Below the pieces are notes generated by a model, which did no database searches, had not been told where the DNA came from, and was given only the letters and a program-made list of their open reading frames with translations. 64,000 nt of DNA from Microbacterium sulfonylureivorans. GTDB lineage: Bacteria; Actinomycetota; Actinomycetes; Actinomycetales; Microbacteriaceae. A program made the position numbers and the translations under genes. Where the stretch lies: the NCBI RefSeq assembly GCF_003999995.1, contig NZ_RJAD01000003.1, positions 124,001-188,000 of the forward strand. The letters are read 5' to 3'. Shown here piece by piece: positions 40,385-49,300 of the stretch. Position 1 is the first letter of the stretch, and every line of letters begins with the position of its first letter.

Positions 40385-41025
40385 CGGCGCACCCACAGCC
40401 ACACGACGAGCGCGCCGACGAGGAAGACGCCGCCGCCGGCGAGCGCGAACACCAGGTAATGCGTCGGGTACCCGAAGTACGGCGCCGCGAGGGCGACGGC
40501 GACGATCCAGCCGCCGATCCACAGGGTGGGCCTCGCCTGCCAGATCCCGCCCGCGAGGATGTACATGATCCCGACGAACAGCACGGAACCGGTCGGGTAG
40601 AAGATGTTCGCGAGCTCGACCGGCATCCCGTTGACGAGCAGGGCCGTGCCGAACACCAGGAGCGCGACGAACCCGACGATCCACGTCATGCCGAACACGG
40701 CGCCGGTGAAGCCCGCTTCCGGGGTCGAGCGGATGCCGCGCCGGCTGCGCGCCCCGAGCACGGCCGACACGATGATCGCCGCGACCATGAGCGCGACGAA
40801 GACCGCCACCGCGACCGGCAGCGGCACGGCGACCGCGGGCGTCGCGCCGTCGATGAGCCACAGCAGCCCGAAGCCGACCAGCCACGCGATGCCCCAGGAG
40901 AGCAGGATCCACGGGACGAAGGCCCCCATCCGCCGGCCCAGGCGATCCTGCTGCTCCTCCAGGAGAGCGAGCATCTCGGCGGCGTCGCCGGCCTCCTCGT
41001 CGCCTCTCGAAGGGTCGGTGTTCAT
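40381..41025 (-). CDS. Multi-spanning membrane protein, unknown function
   Basis: A 214-residue protein: a charged N-terminus with a short helical segment (EEAGDAAEMLALLEEQQDRLG), then about six hydrophobic helices in closely spaced pairs. I do not recognise a functional family beyond the small membrane proteins that accompany HTH_34-type regulators. It is coupled to both neighbours by ATGA overlaps, so the three products are probably needed together. Confidence 0.82.
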
Positions 41026-41837
41026 GATGCTCCGATCGGAAGGAAGGGCACGACGAGGGCGGGGAGCGTCGTGAACAGGTTCACCGTGCCGTGCGCGATG
41101 ATCAGCGGCAGCAGGCGGCCCTGCCGCCACGCGATGATGCCCGAGCCCACTCCCCACACGAAGAAGGCGCTGACGTAGACGAGCACGGCGTCGAACGTCG
41201 GCGCGTACCAGGCGTGCTGCAGGCCGAAGAGCACGGACGGGATGAGGATCGCCAGCGGCAGCGGCCGGCGCGAGGCGATCGCCCGCTGCGCATGGCCGCG
41301 GTACACGAGCTCCTCGGTCGGGGCGTTCAGCGGAGCGAACGTCAGCACGGCGACGATCGCGAGCACGAGCGAGACCGCCGGGCTGAAGGCCGGCATCGCG
41401 TCGCTGTCGACGAAGACGGTCTCGAACTGCGTGAGGGCACCGGGTCCGTGGAGGAGCCACATCATCCCGACGATCGTGAGGATGAACGGCACGGACAGTA
41501 CGGCGAGCCACAGCATGCCCCATGCGATGTCGCGGCCGAGCGCGCCCGGGCGGTAGCCGATGAGCGCACGGGCGCTCGTTCCCTCCGCGCGCAGGCGACG
41601 GACGACGAGTGCGAGGCAGATGAGGTTGACCGGCAGCATCGCCACGGTCGCGACGAGCGGGGTCGGCGGGAAGGCGGTCCATCCCGCCGTGAGCCCGACG
41701 ACGACCCACGCCAGTGTGCACGCAAGAGCGACCATCACGACACGCAGGGCGGGAAGCGCGATGCCCCACGCGAGCGACGGCGAGCCCGTGACGGCGCGTG
41801 GGCCAGGTGTCACAGGAGCGGCTGTGGTGGCGGACAT
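41022..41837 (-). CDS. CPBP-family intramembrane glutamic protease (CAAX-protease-like)
   Basis: A 271-residue membrane protease homologue with about eight helices. The three ABI/CPBP motifs are present: TEELVYRGH (motif 1, EExxxR), FGLQHAWY (motif 2 His) and IIAHGTVN (motif 3 His/Asn). Bacterial members process or protect against peptides, or act in signalling; no bacteriocin precursor is seen nearby. ATG 41837 is the first gene of a three-gene coupled operon and is probably leaderless, as the -10 lies six nucleotides before it. Confidence 0.88.
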   Translation of the reverse strand: MSATTAAPVTPGPRAVTGSPSLAWGIALPALRVVMVALACTLAWVVVGLTAGWTAFPPTPLVATVAMLPVNLICLALVVRRLRAEGTSARALIGYRPGALGRDIAWGMLWLAVLSVPFILTIVGMMWLLHGPGALTQFETVFVDSDAMPAFSPAVSLVLAIVAVLTFAPLNAPTEELVYRGHAQRAIASRRPLPLAILIPSVLFGLQHAWYAPTFDAVLVYVSAFFVWGVGSGIIAWRQGRLLPLIIAHGTVNLFTTLPALVVPFLPIGAS

Positions 41838-41843
41838 GGCTAC

Positions 41844-41872
41844 TTTGTATCGCAAACTTGTTTGCACGTCAA
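41844..41872 (-). promoter_or_regulatory. Promoter of the CPBP operon with palindromic operator in the spacer
   Basis: On the minus strand: -35 TTGACG (41867-41872), a 17-nt spacer, -10 TACAAA (41844-41849), then six nucleotides to the ATG. The spacer holds the perfect palindrome GCAAAC-TT-GTTTGC (41852-41865). A further half-site copy GTTTGCA lies at 41878-41884. The position is ideal for a repressor. Confidence 0.75.
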
Positions 41873-41937
41873 TGGGGTTTGCAATCGGATGCCGGCCTCG
41901 CTGCCGGCGGTGCATCCCCCGTCCCTCACCGCCGTCA

Positions 41938-41943
41938 TACGAT
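41938..41943 (+). promoter_or_regulatory. Possible -10 element of hrpA
   Basis: TACGAT lies eight nucleotides before ATG 41952, implying a leader of zero to two nucleotides; GGAGG in between could instead be a ribosome-binding site. Confidence 0.35.
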
Positions 41944-41951
41944 GGAGGGCT

Positions 41952-44900
41952 ATGTCTGCGCCCGAGCCCGTCATCTCCTATCCGCCGGAGCTGCCCGTCA
42001 GCGCCGCACGGGACGAGATCGCGCGCGCGATCCGCGATCACCAGGTCGTGATCGTGGCCGGCGCCACCGGCTCGGGAAAGACGACCCAGCTGCCGAAGAT
42101 CTGCCTCGAGCTCGGCCGCACCCGCATCGCCCACACCCAGCCCCGCCGGATCGCCGCCCGCACGATCGCCGAGCGCGTCGCCGAGGAGCTCCAGGTCCCC
42201 CTCGGCTCGACGGTCGGATACAAGGTGCGCTTCACCGACAAGGTGTCGGACGACACCCGCGTCGCACTCATGACCGACGGCATCCTGCTCAACGAGATCC
42301 ACCGCGATCGGCTGCTGAAGAAGTACGACACGATCATCGTCGACGAGGCGCACGAGCGCTCCCTCAACGTGGACTTCCTGATCGGGTACCTCACGCGCAT
42401 CCTGCCCAGGCGACCCGACCTGAAGGTCGTGATCACGAGCGCCACCATCGACCCGGAGAGCTTCGCGAAGCACTTCGCCGGTCCGGACGGCACGCCCGCC
42501 CCGATCGTCGAGGTGTCCGGACGCACGTATCCCGTCGAGGTGCGCTACCGGCCACCGGCGGGCACCGGCAAGGGCCAGGCCGAGGCCGACGACGTCGACG
42601 GGATCACGGCCGCGCTCCGCGAGCTCGATCGAGAGCCGGCGGGCGACGTGCTCGTCTTCCTCCCCGGCGAGGCAGAGATCCGCGACGCGATGGATGCCGT
42701 CCGCGGCATGTATGCCAAGGCGGCCGCGCCCACCGAGGTGCTGCCGCTCTACGGACGGCTGAGCTCGGCCGAGCAGCACCGCGTGTTCGAGCGGTCATCG
42801 GTCGCCGGCGTGAGGCGACGGGTCATCCTCGCGACGAACGTCGCCGAGACGAGTCTCACGGTGCCGGGCATCCGCTACGTCGTCGACACCGGAACGGCGC
42901 GCATCTCGCGCTACAGCAACCGCACCAAGATCCAGCAGCTGCCGATCGAGCCGATCTCGCAGGCGTCCGCCCAGCAGCGGTCGGGCCGCGCGGGACGCAC
43001 GAGCCCCGGCGTCGCGATCCGGCTCTACGCCGAGGACGACTTCACCGGCCGCGACGAGTTCACCGAGCCCGAGATCCTCCGCACCAGTCTGGCCTCGGTC
43101 ATCCTGCAGATGCTCTCGCTCGGTTTCGGCGACATCTCCTCGTTCCCGTTCCTCATGCCGCCCGACTCGCGGGGCGTGAAGGCAGCCCTCGACCTCCTCG
43201 TCGAGCTCGGCGCGGTGCGCGCGCCGACGAGCGCGGGCGCCGACCGCGGCGGCGCTCCCGTCCTCACCGACATCGGGCGCGAGATCGCCCGTCTGCCGAT
43301 CGACCCGCGCTTCGCCCGCATGCTCATCGAGGCGCGCAGGAACGGCGTGCTGCGCGACGTGCTCGTGATCGTCGCCGGCCTGTCGATCCAGGACGTGCGC
43401 GAGCGGCCCGAGGAGCGCCGCGAGGAGGCGGACCGCCTCCACGCGCGCTTCACCGATCCGACGAGCGACTTCCTCAGCCTTCTCAACCTCTGGAACCACC
43501 TGCAGGAGAAGCAGGCCGAGCTCGGATCGAGCGCGTTCCGGCGCCTGTGCCGCCAGGAGCACCTCAACTACGTGCGGGTGCGCGAGTGGGCGGACGTCCA
43601 CCGCCAGCTGAGCGCGATCCTGGGCACCTCGCGCAAGCAGGCGGCTGGGGCGACCGCGGACCCCGCCGACATCCACCGCGCGATCCTCGCCGGCCTTCTG
43701 TCGCAGATCGGCATCATCGACGACCGCGCGCCGGCGAAGACCGGTCAGCGCGGCGGGCGCTCCTCCGGAGATCGCGCCGAGGCCCGCCGCTCGGCCGAGT
43801 ACCTGGGCGCGCGAGGCACGCGGTTCGCGATCTTCCCGGGCTCCGGGCTCAAGAAGCAGCGGCCGTCGGCCGTGATGGCGGCAGAGGTCGTCGAGACCTC
43901 GCGCCTGTTCGCCCGCACCGTGGCCGCGATCGACCCCGAATGGGCCGAGCCGCTCGCCGGCGATCTCGCCAAGCGCCAGCTGAGCGAGCCGCACTGGTCG
44001 AAGGCGGCGGGCGCGGCATCCGCCTACGAGAAGATCACCCTCTTCGGCGTCGACATCGTCCCGAAGCGCCGGGTGCAGCTGGCGCGATTCGACCGCCCGT
44101 TCGCGCGCGAGCTGTTCCTGCGGCACGCGCTGGTGGAGGGCGAGTGGGATGCCTCGTCCCTCGACAAGCGCCTGACGGCGTTCGAGCGACGCAACCTCGA
44201 GCTGCGCCGGCGACTCGAGAAGATCGAGGAGCGCGAGCGCCGCCGCGACATCCTCGTCGGCGACGAGGCGGTGTACCGGTTCTACGACGCCCGGATCCCG
44301 CGCGACGTCTTCGATGTGCGCTCGTTCGAGGGCTGGTGGCGGGATGCCTCGCAGCGCACTCCTCGGCTGCTCGACATGACCGAGGCCGACCTCGTGGACG
44401 AGGCGTCGCGCGGCGACGAACGCGACTTCCCCGCGCGCTGGCAGCAGGGTGACCAGGTGCTCTCGCTCGCCTACCGGTTCGAGCCGGGCGCGGCCGACGA
44501 CGGTGTCACCGCGGTGGTGCCGCTGGCGCTTCTCGCCCAGCTGCGCCCCGACGGCTTCGACTGGCAGGTGCCGGGCATGCGCGACGAGCTCATCACCGCC
44601 CTCCTGCGCGCGCTCCCCAAGGCGATCCGCCGGCACGTCGTCCCCGCGGCCGACTGGGCGGCCACGTTCTCGTCCGAGCTGGCGGGCCAAGGCCCGGAGT
44701 CGCACGCCGGGCTGCCGCCCCTCGGACTGCGCGACGCCCTCGCCGCACGGATCCGGCGCGTCGCGAGCCAGCCGGTGACCGCGGCGGACTTCGAGCTCGA
44801 TCGCGTGCCGCAGCACCTGCTCGTCTCCTTCCGCGCCGTCGACGAGCGCGGTCGCGGCGTGGGGTCCGACCGCGACCTCGCCGCGCTGCAGGACCGCCTC

Positions 44901-45893
44901 TCCGGCCGCGCGCGCGACTCGGTCGCCCGATCCGTGGCCCGCGCGCAGGATCCGTCGCGCCCCGGGCGCGGCGGCGGTCCGGCCGGTCCGCAGCCGCGCG
45001 AGTCCGGCGCGGAGACACCCGCGTTCGCCGAGCGCACGGGGCTGACCGACTGGTCGTTCGGCGACCTCCCCGACGTCGTCGACACGCGCGTCGCCGGTGG
45101 CGTGGTGCGCGGATACCCCGCGCTCGTCGACGAGGGCGGCTCCGTCGCGCTCCGCATCGAGACCACGCCCGAGGCCGCGGCTGCCGCCACCCGCGCCGGC
45201 GCCCGCCGGCTGCTGCTCCTCGCGGTGGCGTCGCCGTCGGCGTACGTGCTCGAGCACCTGACCTCCGCCGAGAAGCTGGCGCTCGCGGCATCCCCCTATC
45301 CGTCCGCCAAGGCGCTCGTCGAGGACTGCCGCGTCGCGGTGGCGGATGCCGTCGTCTCGCGTACCGCGACCGACGGCGTCGTGCGCACCCGAGCCGGATT
45401 CGACGCCGTCCGGGATGCGCTGTCGGCGGTCGTGGTGGACGAGCTGTTCCAGACGGTGTCGCTGACCGCCCGCATCCTGACCGCATCCCGCGACGTCGAG
45501 CGCGCGGTCCGCGAGCAGAACTCGCTGACACTCCTCGGCACGCTGAACGACGTCAAAGGCCAGCTCGCCGGACTCGTCTTCCCCGGCTTCGTCTCGCGGA
45601 CCGGCACCGCCCGCCTGGCGCACCTCCCGCGCTATCTGCGTGCCGCACTGGACCGCGTGAAGGCCCTGCCCGACAACCCCGGGCGCGACCGGCAGCGCAT
45701 GACGGAGTTCGAGCGCGCCGGGGCCGTCTACGCCGATGCCGGCGGCGCCATCCCGCTTCCCGCGGACGCGCCGGCGACGCTCGCGCACACGCGCTGGCTG
45801 CTCGAGGAGTACCGCGTGAGCCTGTTCGCGCAGCCGCTCGGCACCGCCGAGCCGGTGTCGCTGCAGCGGATCCAGAAGGCGCTCAAGGAATAG
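41952..45893 (+). CDS. hrpA: DEAH-box ATP-dependent RNA helicase HrpA
   Basis: A 1313-residue RNA helicase. The helicase core has Walker A GATGSGKT (37-44), PRRIAARTIA, DEAH (about 131-134), TSATID, and motif VI QQRSGRAGR near 341-350. A helicase-associated and OB-like region and the long HrpA-specific C-terminal half (DUF3418) follow, ending with the RYLRAALDRVKALPDNPGRD segment. Length matches E. coli HrpA (about 1300). HrpA frees stalled or collided ribosomes in E. coli. Divergent from the CPBP operon. Confidence 0.95.
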   Translation: MSAPEPVISYPPELPVSAARDEIARAIRDHQVVIVAGATGSGKTTQLPKICLELGRTRIAHTQPRRIAARTIAERVAEELQVPLGSTVGYKVRFTDKVSDDTRVALMTDGILLNEIHRDRLLKKYDTIIVDEAHERSLNVDFLIGYLTRILPRRPDLKVVITSATIDPESFAKHFAGPDGTPAPIVEVSGRTYPVEVRYRPPAGTGKGQAEADDVDGITAALRELDREPAGDVLVFLPGEAEIRDAMDAVRGMYAKAAAPTEVLPLYGRLSSAEQHRVFERSSVAGVRRRVILATNVAETSLTVPGIRYVVDTGTARISRYSNRTKIQQLPIEPISQASAQQRSGRAGRTSPGVAIRLYAEDDFTGRDEFTEPEILRTSLASVILQMLSLGFGDISSFPFLMPPDSRGVKAALDLLVELGAVRAPTSAGADRGGAPVLTDIGREIARLPIDPRFARMLIEARRNGVLRDVLVIVAGLSIQDVRERPEERREEADRLHARFTDPTSDFLSLLNLWNHLQEKQAELGSSAFRRLCRQEHLNYVRVREWADVHRQLSAILGTSRKQAAGATADPADIHRAILAGLLSQIGIIDDRAPAKTGQRGGRSSGDRAEARRSAEYLGARGTRFAIFPGSGLKKQRPSAVMAAEVVETSRLFARTVAAIDPEWAEPLAGDLAKRQLSEPHWSKAAGAASAYEKITLFGVDIVPKRRVQLARFDRPFARELFLRHALVEGEWDASSLDKRLTAFERRNLELRRRLEKIEERERRRDILVGDEAVYRFYDARIPRDVFDVRSFEGWWRDASQRTPRLLDMTEADLVDEASRGDERDFPARWQQGDQVLSLAYRFEPGAADDGVTAVVPLALLAQLRPDGFDWQVPGMRDELITALLRALPKAIRRHVVPAADWAATFSSELAGQGPESHAGLPPLGLRDALAARIRRVASQPVTAADFELDRVPQHLLVSFRAVDERGRGVGSDRDLAALQDRLSGRARDSVARSVARAQDPSRPGRGGGPAGPQPRESGAETPAFAERTGLTDWSFGDLPDVVDTRVAGGVVRGYPALVDEGGSVALRIETTPEAAAAATRAGARRLLLLAVASPSAYVLEHLTSAEKLALAASPYPSAKALVEDCRVAVADAVVSRTATDGVVRTRAGFDAVRDALSAVVVDELFQTVSLTARILTASRDVERAVREQNSLTLLGTLNDVKGQLAGLVFPGFVSRTGTARLAHLPRYLRAALDRVKALPDNPGRDRQRMTEFERAGAVYADAGGAIPLPADAPATLAHTRWLLEEYRVSLFAQPLGTAEPVSLQRIQKALKE

Positions 45894-45922
45894 CGCTCGA
45901 CAACGAGGAGGTTGCGCCTGCC

Positions 45923-46864
45923 ATGGCCACAGCGATCGTCTACACCGAGTTCGGCGGACCCGAGGTCCTCCACCCCATCGACATCCCCGCCCCTGTTCCG
46001 GGAGCCGGCGAGATCGCGATCCGCGTCGAGGCGGCCGGCGTCAATCCGATCGACGGCAAGCTCCGCTCCGGACTCCGCACGTCGGCCGAGATCGTCGAGC
46101 CGCGCCGCGTCGGCAGCGACGGAGCGGGCGTGGTGACGGCGGTCGGCGCGGGCGTCGACGGCTTCCGCGCCGGCGATGCCGTCGTGTTCTCCGGCGCATA
46201 CGGCGCGTACGCCACGGACGTCGTGGTCCCCGCATCCCGCGTCCACCCGCGTCCGCCGCAGGTCGACGCGGCGACCGGCGCGGCGCTCGGCATCCCCGTC
46301 GGCACGGCCTACCAGACGCTTCGATCGCTCTCGGTCGGGTCCGGCGACACGCTCCTGCTGCACGGCGGCTCCGGAGCGGTCGGCCAGGCCGCGATCCAGT
46401 TCGCGGTGCTGTGGGGCGCGACCGTCGTCGCGACGGCGTCACCGCGGCGCGCGGACGCCGTGCGCGCCCTGGGCGCGACGCCGGTGCCCTACGGCGACGG
46501 TCTCGCCGATCGGGTGCGCGAGGTCGCCCCGCAGGGCGTGACGGTCGCCATCGACGCGGCCGGCACCGACGAGGCGCTGCAGACGTCGGTCGAGCTGGTC
46601 GCCGACAGGACTCGCGTCGCGACGCTCGTGCGGGGGCGGGATGCCTCGGCCCTCGGCGTCCGCGCCTTCATGGGCGGATCCCCGGAGCCGCTGACCGCGC
46701 AGCAGCAGGAATGGCGAGGAGAGGCCATGCCCGTCGTCCTCGCGCTCCTGGCGGCAGGGCGCTTCTCGGTCGAGCTCGGACCGTCGTTCGCCCTCTCGGA
46801 CGCACCGGAGGCCCACCGCGTCGTCGCCGCGGGCGTCGACGGCAAGATCACGCTCGTCCCGTGA
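45923..46864 (+). CDS. NADP-dependent zinc-free alcohol dehydrogenase/quinone oxidoreductase
   Basis: A 313-residue MDR-superfamily enzyme. The N-terminal GroES-like domain (TEFGGPEVLHPIDIPAPVPGAGEI) lacks the zinc-ligand cysteines, as in quinone oxidoreductases. The Rossmann motif is GGSGAVGQAAIQFA with VVATASPRR after it. Such enzymes reduce quinones or enones. ATG 45923 lies 29 bp past hrpA; GAGGAGG is about 9-15 nt upstream. It is likely in one transcript with hrpA. Confidence 0.87.
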   Translation: MATAIVYTEFGGPEVLHPIDIPAPVPGAGEIAIRVEAAGVNPIDGKLRSGLRTSAEIVEPRRVGSDGAGVVTAVGAGVDGFRAGDAVVFSGAYGAYATDVVVPASRVHPRPPQVDAATGAALGIPVGTAYQTLRSLSVGSGDTLLLHGGSGAVGQAAIQFAVLWGATVVATASPRRADAVRALGATPVPYGDGLADRVREVAPQGVTVAIDAAGTDEALQTSVELVADRTRVATLVRGRDASALGVRAFMGGSPEPLTAQQQEWRGEAMPVVLALLAAGRFSVELGPSFALSDAPEAHRVVAAGVDGKITLVP

Positions 46865-46902
46865 CCCACCGGCGGCCGGCCCGTCCGCTCGCCTGACGGC
46901 CC

Positions 46903-46937
46903 CCCGCCTGATCCCGGCCCCGATCGCGACAGGCGGG
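46903..46937. terminator. Inverted repeat between convergent oxidoreductase and rhodanese genes
   Basis: CCCGCCTG (46903-46910) and CAGGCGGG (46930-46937) are perfectly complementary, with a smaller GATC...GATC pairing in the loop. A bidirectional terminator is likely from its position; no T-tract is visible. Confidence 0.45.
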
Positions 46938-46953
46938 TGGGAGTCACCCGGGC

Positions 46954-47790
46954 TCAGGCGGGCGCGCCGCCGGTCGCGACGGGGCGGCCGGGCGAATTGG
47001 ACCATTGGCTCCACGAGCCGGGATACACGGCGACATCGATCCCGGCGAGCTCGCCCGCCAGCGCCGTGTGCGCCGCGGTGATGCCCGACCCGCAGTACGC
47101 CGCGACCGGCACGCCCGGCGTCGCGCCGACCTCGGCGAACGCCGTGCGCAGGGCGCCGGCGTCACGGAACCGGCCCGCGTCGAGCACGGCCGCAGCAGGA
47201 AGGTTGCGCGCGCCCGGGATGTGCCCGGCGGCCGGGTCGAGAGGCTCGACCTCGCCGCGGTATCGCTCGGGGGCGCGGGAGTCCAGGAGCACGCCGCGCG
47301 CCGGCCATCGCGCGGCGTCGTCGATCGAGACGACCCCGTCGGCGAGCTCCGTCAGCGTGATCGACCCTCGGGCAGGGACCACGTCCCGCGTCTCCAGCGG
47401 GAGGCCGGCGTCGGTCCACGCGCGCAGGCCGCCGTCGAGCACGCGCACGTCGGCGACGCCGCTGCCGCGCAGCAGCCACCACGCGCGCGCCGCCGCGAGC
47501 GAGTTCCAGTCGTCGTAGATCACGACGGTGTCGCCGTCGTCGAGACCCCAGCGTCGCGCCGCGTCCTGCAGCGTCCGGCGGGACGGGAGCGGATGGCGCC
47601 CCTGATCCGGAGAGCCGTGGGTCGCGAGCTCGCGGTCGAGGTCGACCCACACGGCTCCGGGGACGTGGCCGGCGAGGTAGTCGGGGCGCCCGTCCGGACG
47701 ATCGAGCCGCCACCGGACGTCGAGCACGGTCACGCGACCGCCGGCGGCGCGGAGGGCGATGACATCTTCGGGGGTGGCGAGCAGCGGCAT
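46954..47790 (-). CDS. Thiosulfate/3-mercaptopyruvate sulfurtransferase (two-domain rhodanese)
   Basis: A 278-residue tandem rhodanese. The N-terminal inactive domain holds VLDVRWRLDRPDGRPDYLAGH and IYDDWNSLAAARAWW; the C-terminal domain has the active-site loop CGSGITA with the cysteine near residue 232. ATG 47790 is conserved in the family; GAGGAT lies six nucleotides upstream as a weak -10. It is divergent from metY by about 80 bp, which joins sulfur transfer with sulfur assimilation. Confidence 0.9.
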   Translation of the reverse strand: MPLLATPEDVIALRAAGGRVTVLDVRWRLDRPDGRPDYLAGHVPGAVWVDLDRELATHGSPDQGRHPLPSRRTLQDAARRWGLDDGDTVVIYDDWNSLAAARAWWLLRGSGVADVRVLDGGLRAWTDAGLPLETRDVVPARGSITLTELADGVVSIDDAARWPARGVLLDSRAPERYRGEVEPLDPAAGHIPGARNLPAAAVLDAGRFRDAGALRTAFAEVGATPGVPVAAYCGSGITAAHTALAGELAGIDVAVYPGSWSQWSNSPGRPVATGGAPA

Positions 47791-47857
47791 CCTCCCATCC
47801 TCGCCCACCCGCCGTGCAACAGTTCGACACAGGCGGGCGACCCGGGGCGTCCGCCTC

Positions 47858-47863
47858 GACAAT
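47858..47863 (+). promoter_or_regulatory. -10 element of metY
   Basis: GACAAT lies six nucleotides before ATG 47870, in line with a leaderless start. Confidence 0.4.
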
Positions 47864-47869
47864 GGACGC

Positions 47870-49300
47870 ATGTCACACGAGCCTGTTGCCGCCACGGCCT
47901 CGCGCGCGTTCGCGACGGCGCAGGTGCAGGCGGGGTTCGACTCCGGCATCGCCGAGAACACCGCCGTCCCTTCGATCCACCAGTCGAACGCCTTCCAGTT
48001 CCGGTCGCTGAGCGAAGCCCGCGATCTGTTCGCCCTGCGCCGCGACGGGAACATCTACAGCCGCGCCGCGAACCCGACCGTGCTCGTGTTCGAGAAGCGC
48101 GTCGCCGAGCTCGAGGGCGGCGTCGCCGCGGCGGGCGTCGCGTCGGGCCAGGCGGCGGTGGCGCTCGCACTCCTCGCGCTCGCCAAGCAGGGCCAGCACA
48201 TCGTCGCCGCGCGCCAGCTCTACGGCGGCACGGTCGACCTGCTGCAGGACACCTTCGCCGACTGGGGCATCGAGGTCACCTTCGTCGATCAGGACGACGC
48301 GGATGCCTGGGCCGCCGCCGTGCGCCCCACCACGCGTGCGTTCTTCGCGGAGTCCATCACCAATCCGATCGCGCAGGTGCTCGACGTGCGCACCGTGGCC
48401 GACATCGCGCATCGTGCCGGCGTGCCGCTCGTGATCGACAACACCGTCGCGACGCCCTACCTGCAGCGCGTGAAGGACCTCGGCGCCGACATCTCGGTGC
48501 ACTCCGCCACGAAGTTCCTGGGCGGCCACGGAACCTCGCTCGGCGGCGTCGTCGTCGACCTCGGCACGTTCGACTTCACCGCGGAGCCGGCGCGCTGGCC
48601 GCAGCTGACCGAGACCTACCAGCGCGTGCCGAGCGGCAGCCTCGTCGAGCGCTTCGGCGCCACCGGCTCGCCGTACATCGCACTCGTGAAGACCAAGTAC
48701 GTGCACGACCTCGGCCCGTCGCTGTCGGCGTTCAACGCCTTCCAGCTGCTGCAGGGCATCGAGACGCTCGACCTCCGCATCGCGCGGCACTCGGCGAGCG
48801 CGCTCGAGGTCGCGCGCTTCCTCGAGGCCCATGCGGCGGTCACCGCCGTGCATCACCCCGCACTGGAGTCCAGCCCGTGGCACGCGCGGACGCTCGAGTA
48901 CCTCCCGCGCGGCGCCAGCTCCGTGTTCGCCTTCGACCTGCCGGGCACCGGCGATCCCGAATCCGACTTCACCCTGGTCGAGTCGTTCATCGCACGGCTC
49001 CGGCTGGTCAAGCTGGTCGCGAACATCGGCGACGCCCGCAGCCTGGTCGCCCACCCGGCGTCGATGACCCACAGTCACCTGAACGCCGAGCAGCTGGCCG
49101 ACGCCGGCATCTCGTGGACGACGGTGCGCCTCTCGATCGGCCTCGAAGACCCGGCGGACATCGTCGCCGATCTCGCCCAGGCGCTCGCCGGCGTGTCCGT
49201 CCCCATCGACGCAGCTCACGCCGGCGCCGACGAATCCGCGCAGGCCGAGGAGGCCGGGAGCCCTGCCGCGGCTCAGCTGGCTGAGAGCAGCGCCCGGTAG
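47870..49300 (+). CDS. metY: O-acetylhomoserine aminocarboxypropyltransferase (sulfhydrylase)
   Basis: A PLP enzyme that makes homocysteine from O-acetylhomoserine and sulfide. The 476-residue Cys/Met-metabolism-family protein has NIYSRAANPTVLVFEKR, the PLP-stacking region ASGQAAVALAL, D in VIDNTVATP, and Schiff-base lysine K215 in SATKFLGGHG. The large insert after the lysine is typical for O-acetylhomoserine sulfhydrylases rather than cystathionine gamma-synthase. A 30-40-residue Ala/Glu-rich C-terminal tail is extra, and its last 28 bp overlap the convergent peptidase gene. Confidence 0.88.
   Translation: MSHEPVAATASRAFATAQVQAGFDSGIAENTAVPSIHQSNAFQFRSLSEARDLFALRRDGNIYSRAANPTVLVFEKRVAELEGGVAAAGVASGQAAVALALLALAKQGQHIVAARQLYGGTVDLLQDTFADWGIEVTFVDQDDADAWAAAVRPTTRAFFAESITNPIAQVLDVRTVADIAHRAGVPLVIDNTVATPYLQRVKDLGADISVHSATKFLGGHGTSLGGVVVDLGTFDFTAEPARWPQLTETYQRVPSGSLVERFGATGSPYIALVKTKYVHDLGPSLSAFNAFQLLQGIETLDLRIARHSASALEVARFLEAHAAVTAVHHPALESSPWHARTLEYLPRGASSVFAFDLPGTGDPESDFTLVESFIARLRLVKLVANIGDARSLVAHPASMTHSHLNAEQLADAGISWTTVRLSIGLEDPADIVADLAQALAGVSVPIDAAHAGADESAQAEEAGSPAAAQLAESSAR

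Noticed and set aside
41022..41837. Bacteriocin self-immunity locus around the CPBP protease
   Set aside because: No small leader-peptide gene, peptide exporter or modification enzyme is visible in the neighbourhood.
42795..45788. A 997-codon open frame antisense to hrpA
   Set aside because: Low-complexity Arg/Glu/Val-rich translation with no motif; HrpA on the other strand is complete and motif-rich.
47791..47869. SAM or cobalamin riboswitch before metY
   Set aside because: The 79-bp gap is too short and the -10 element directly before the ATG leaves no leader for a riboswitch.
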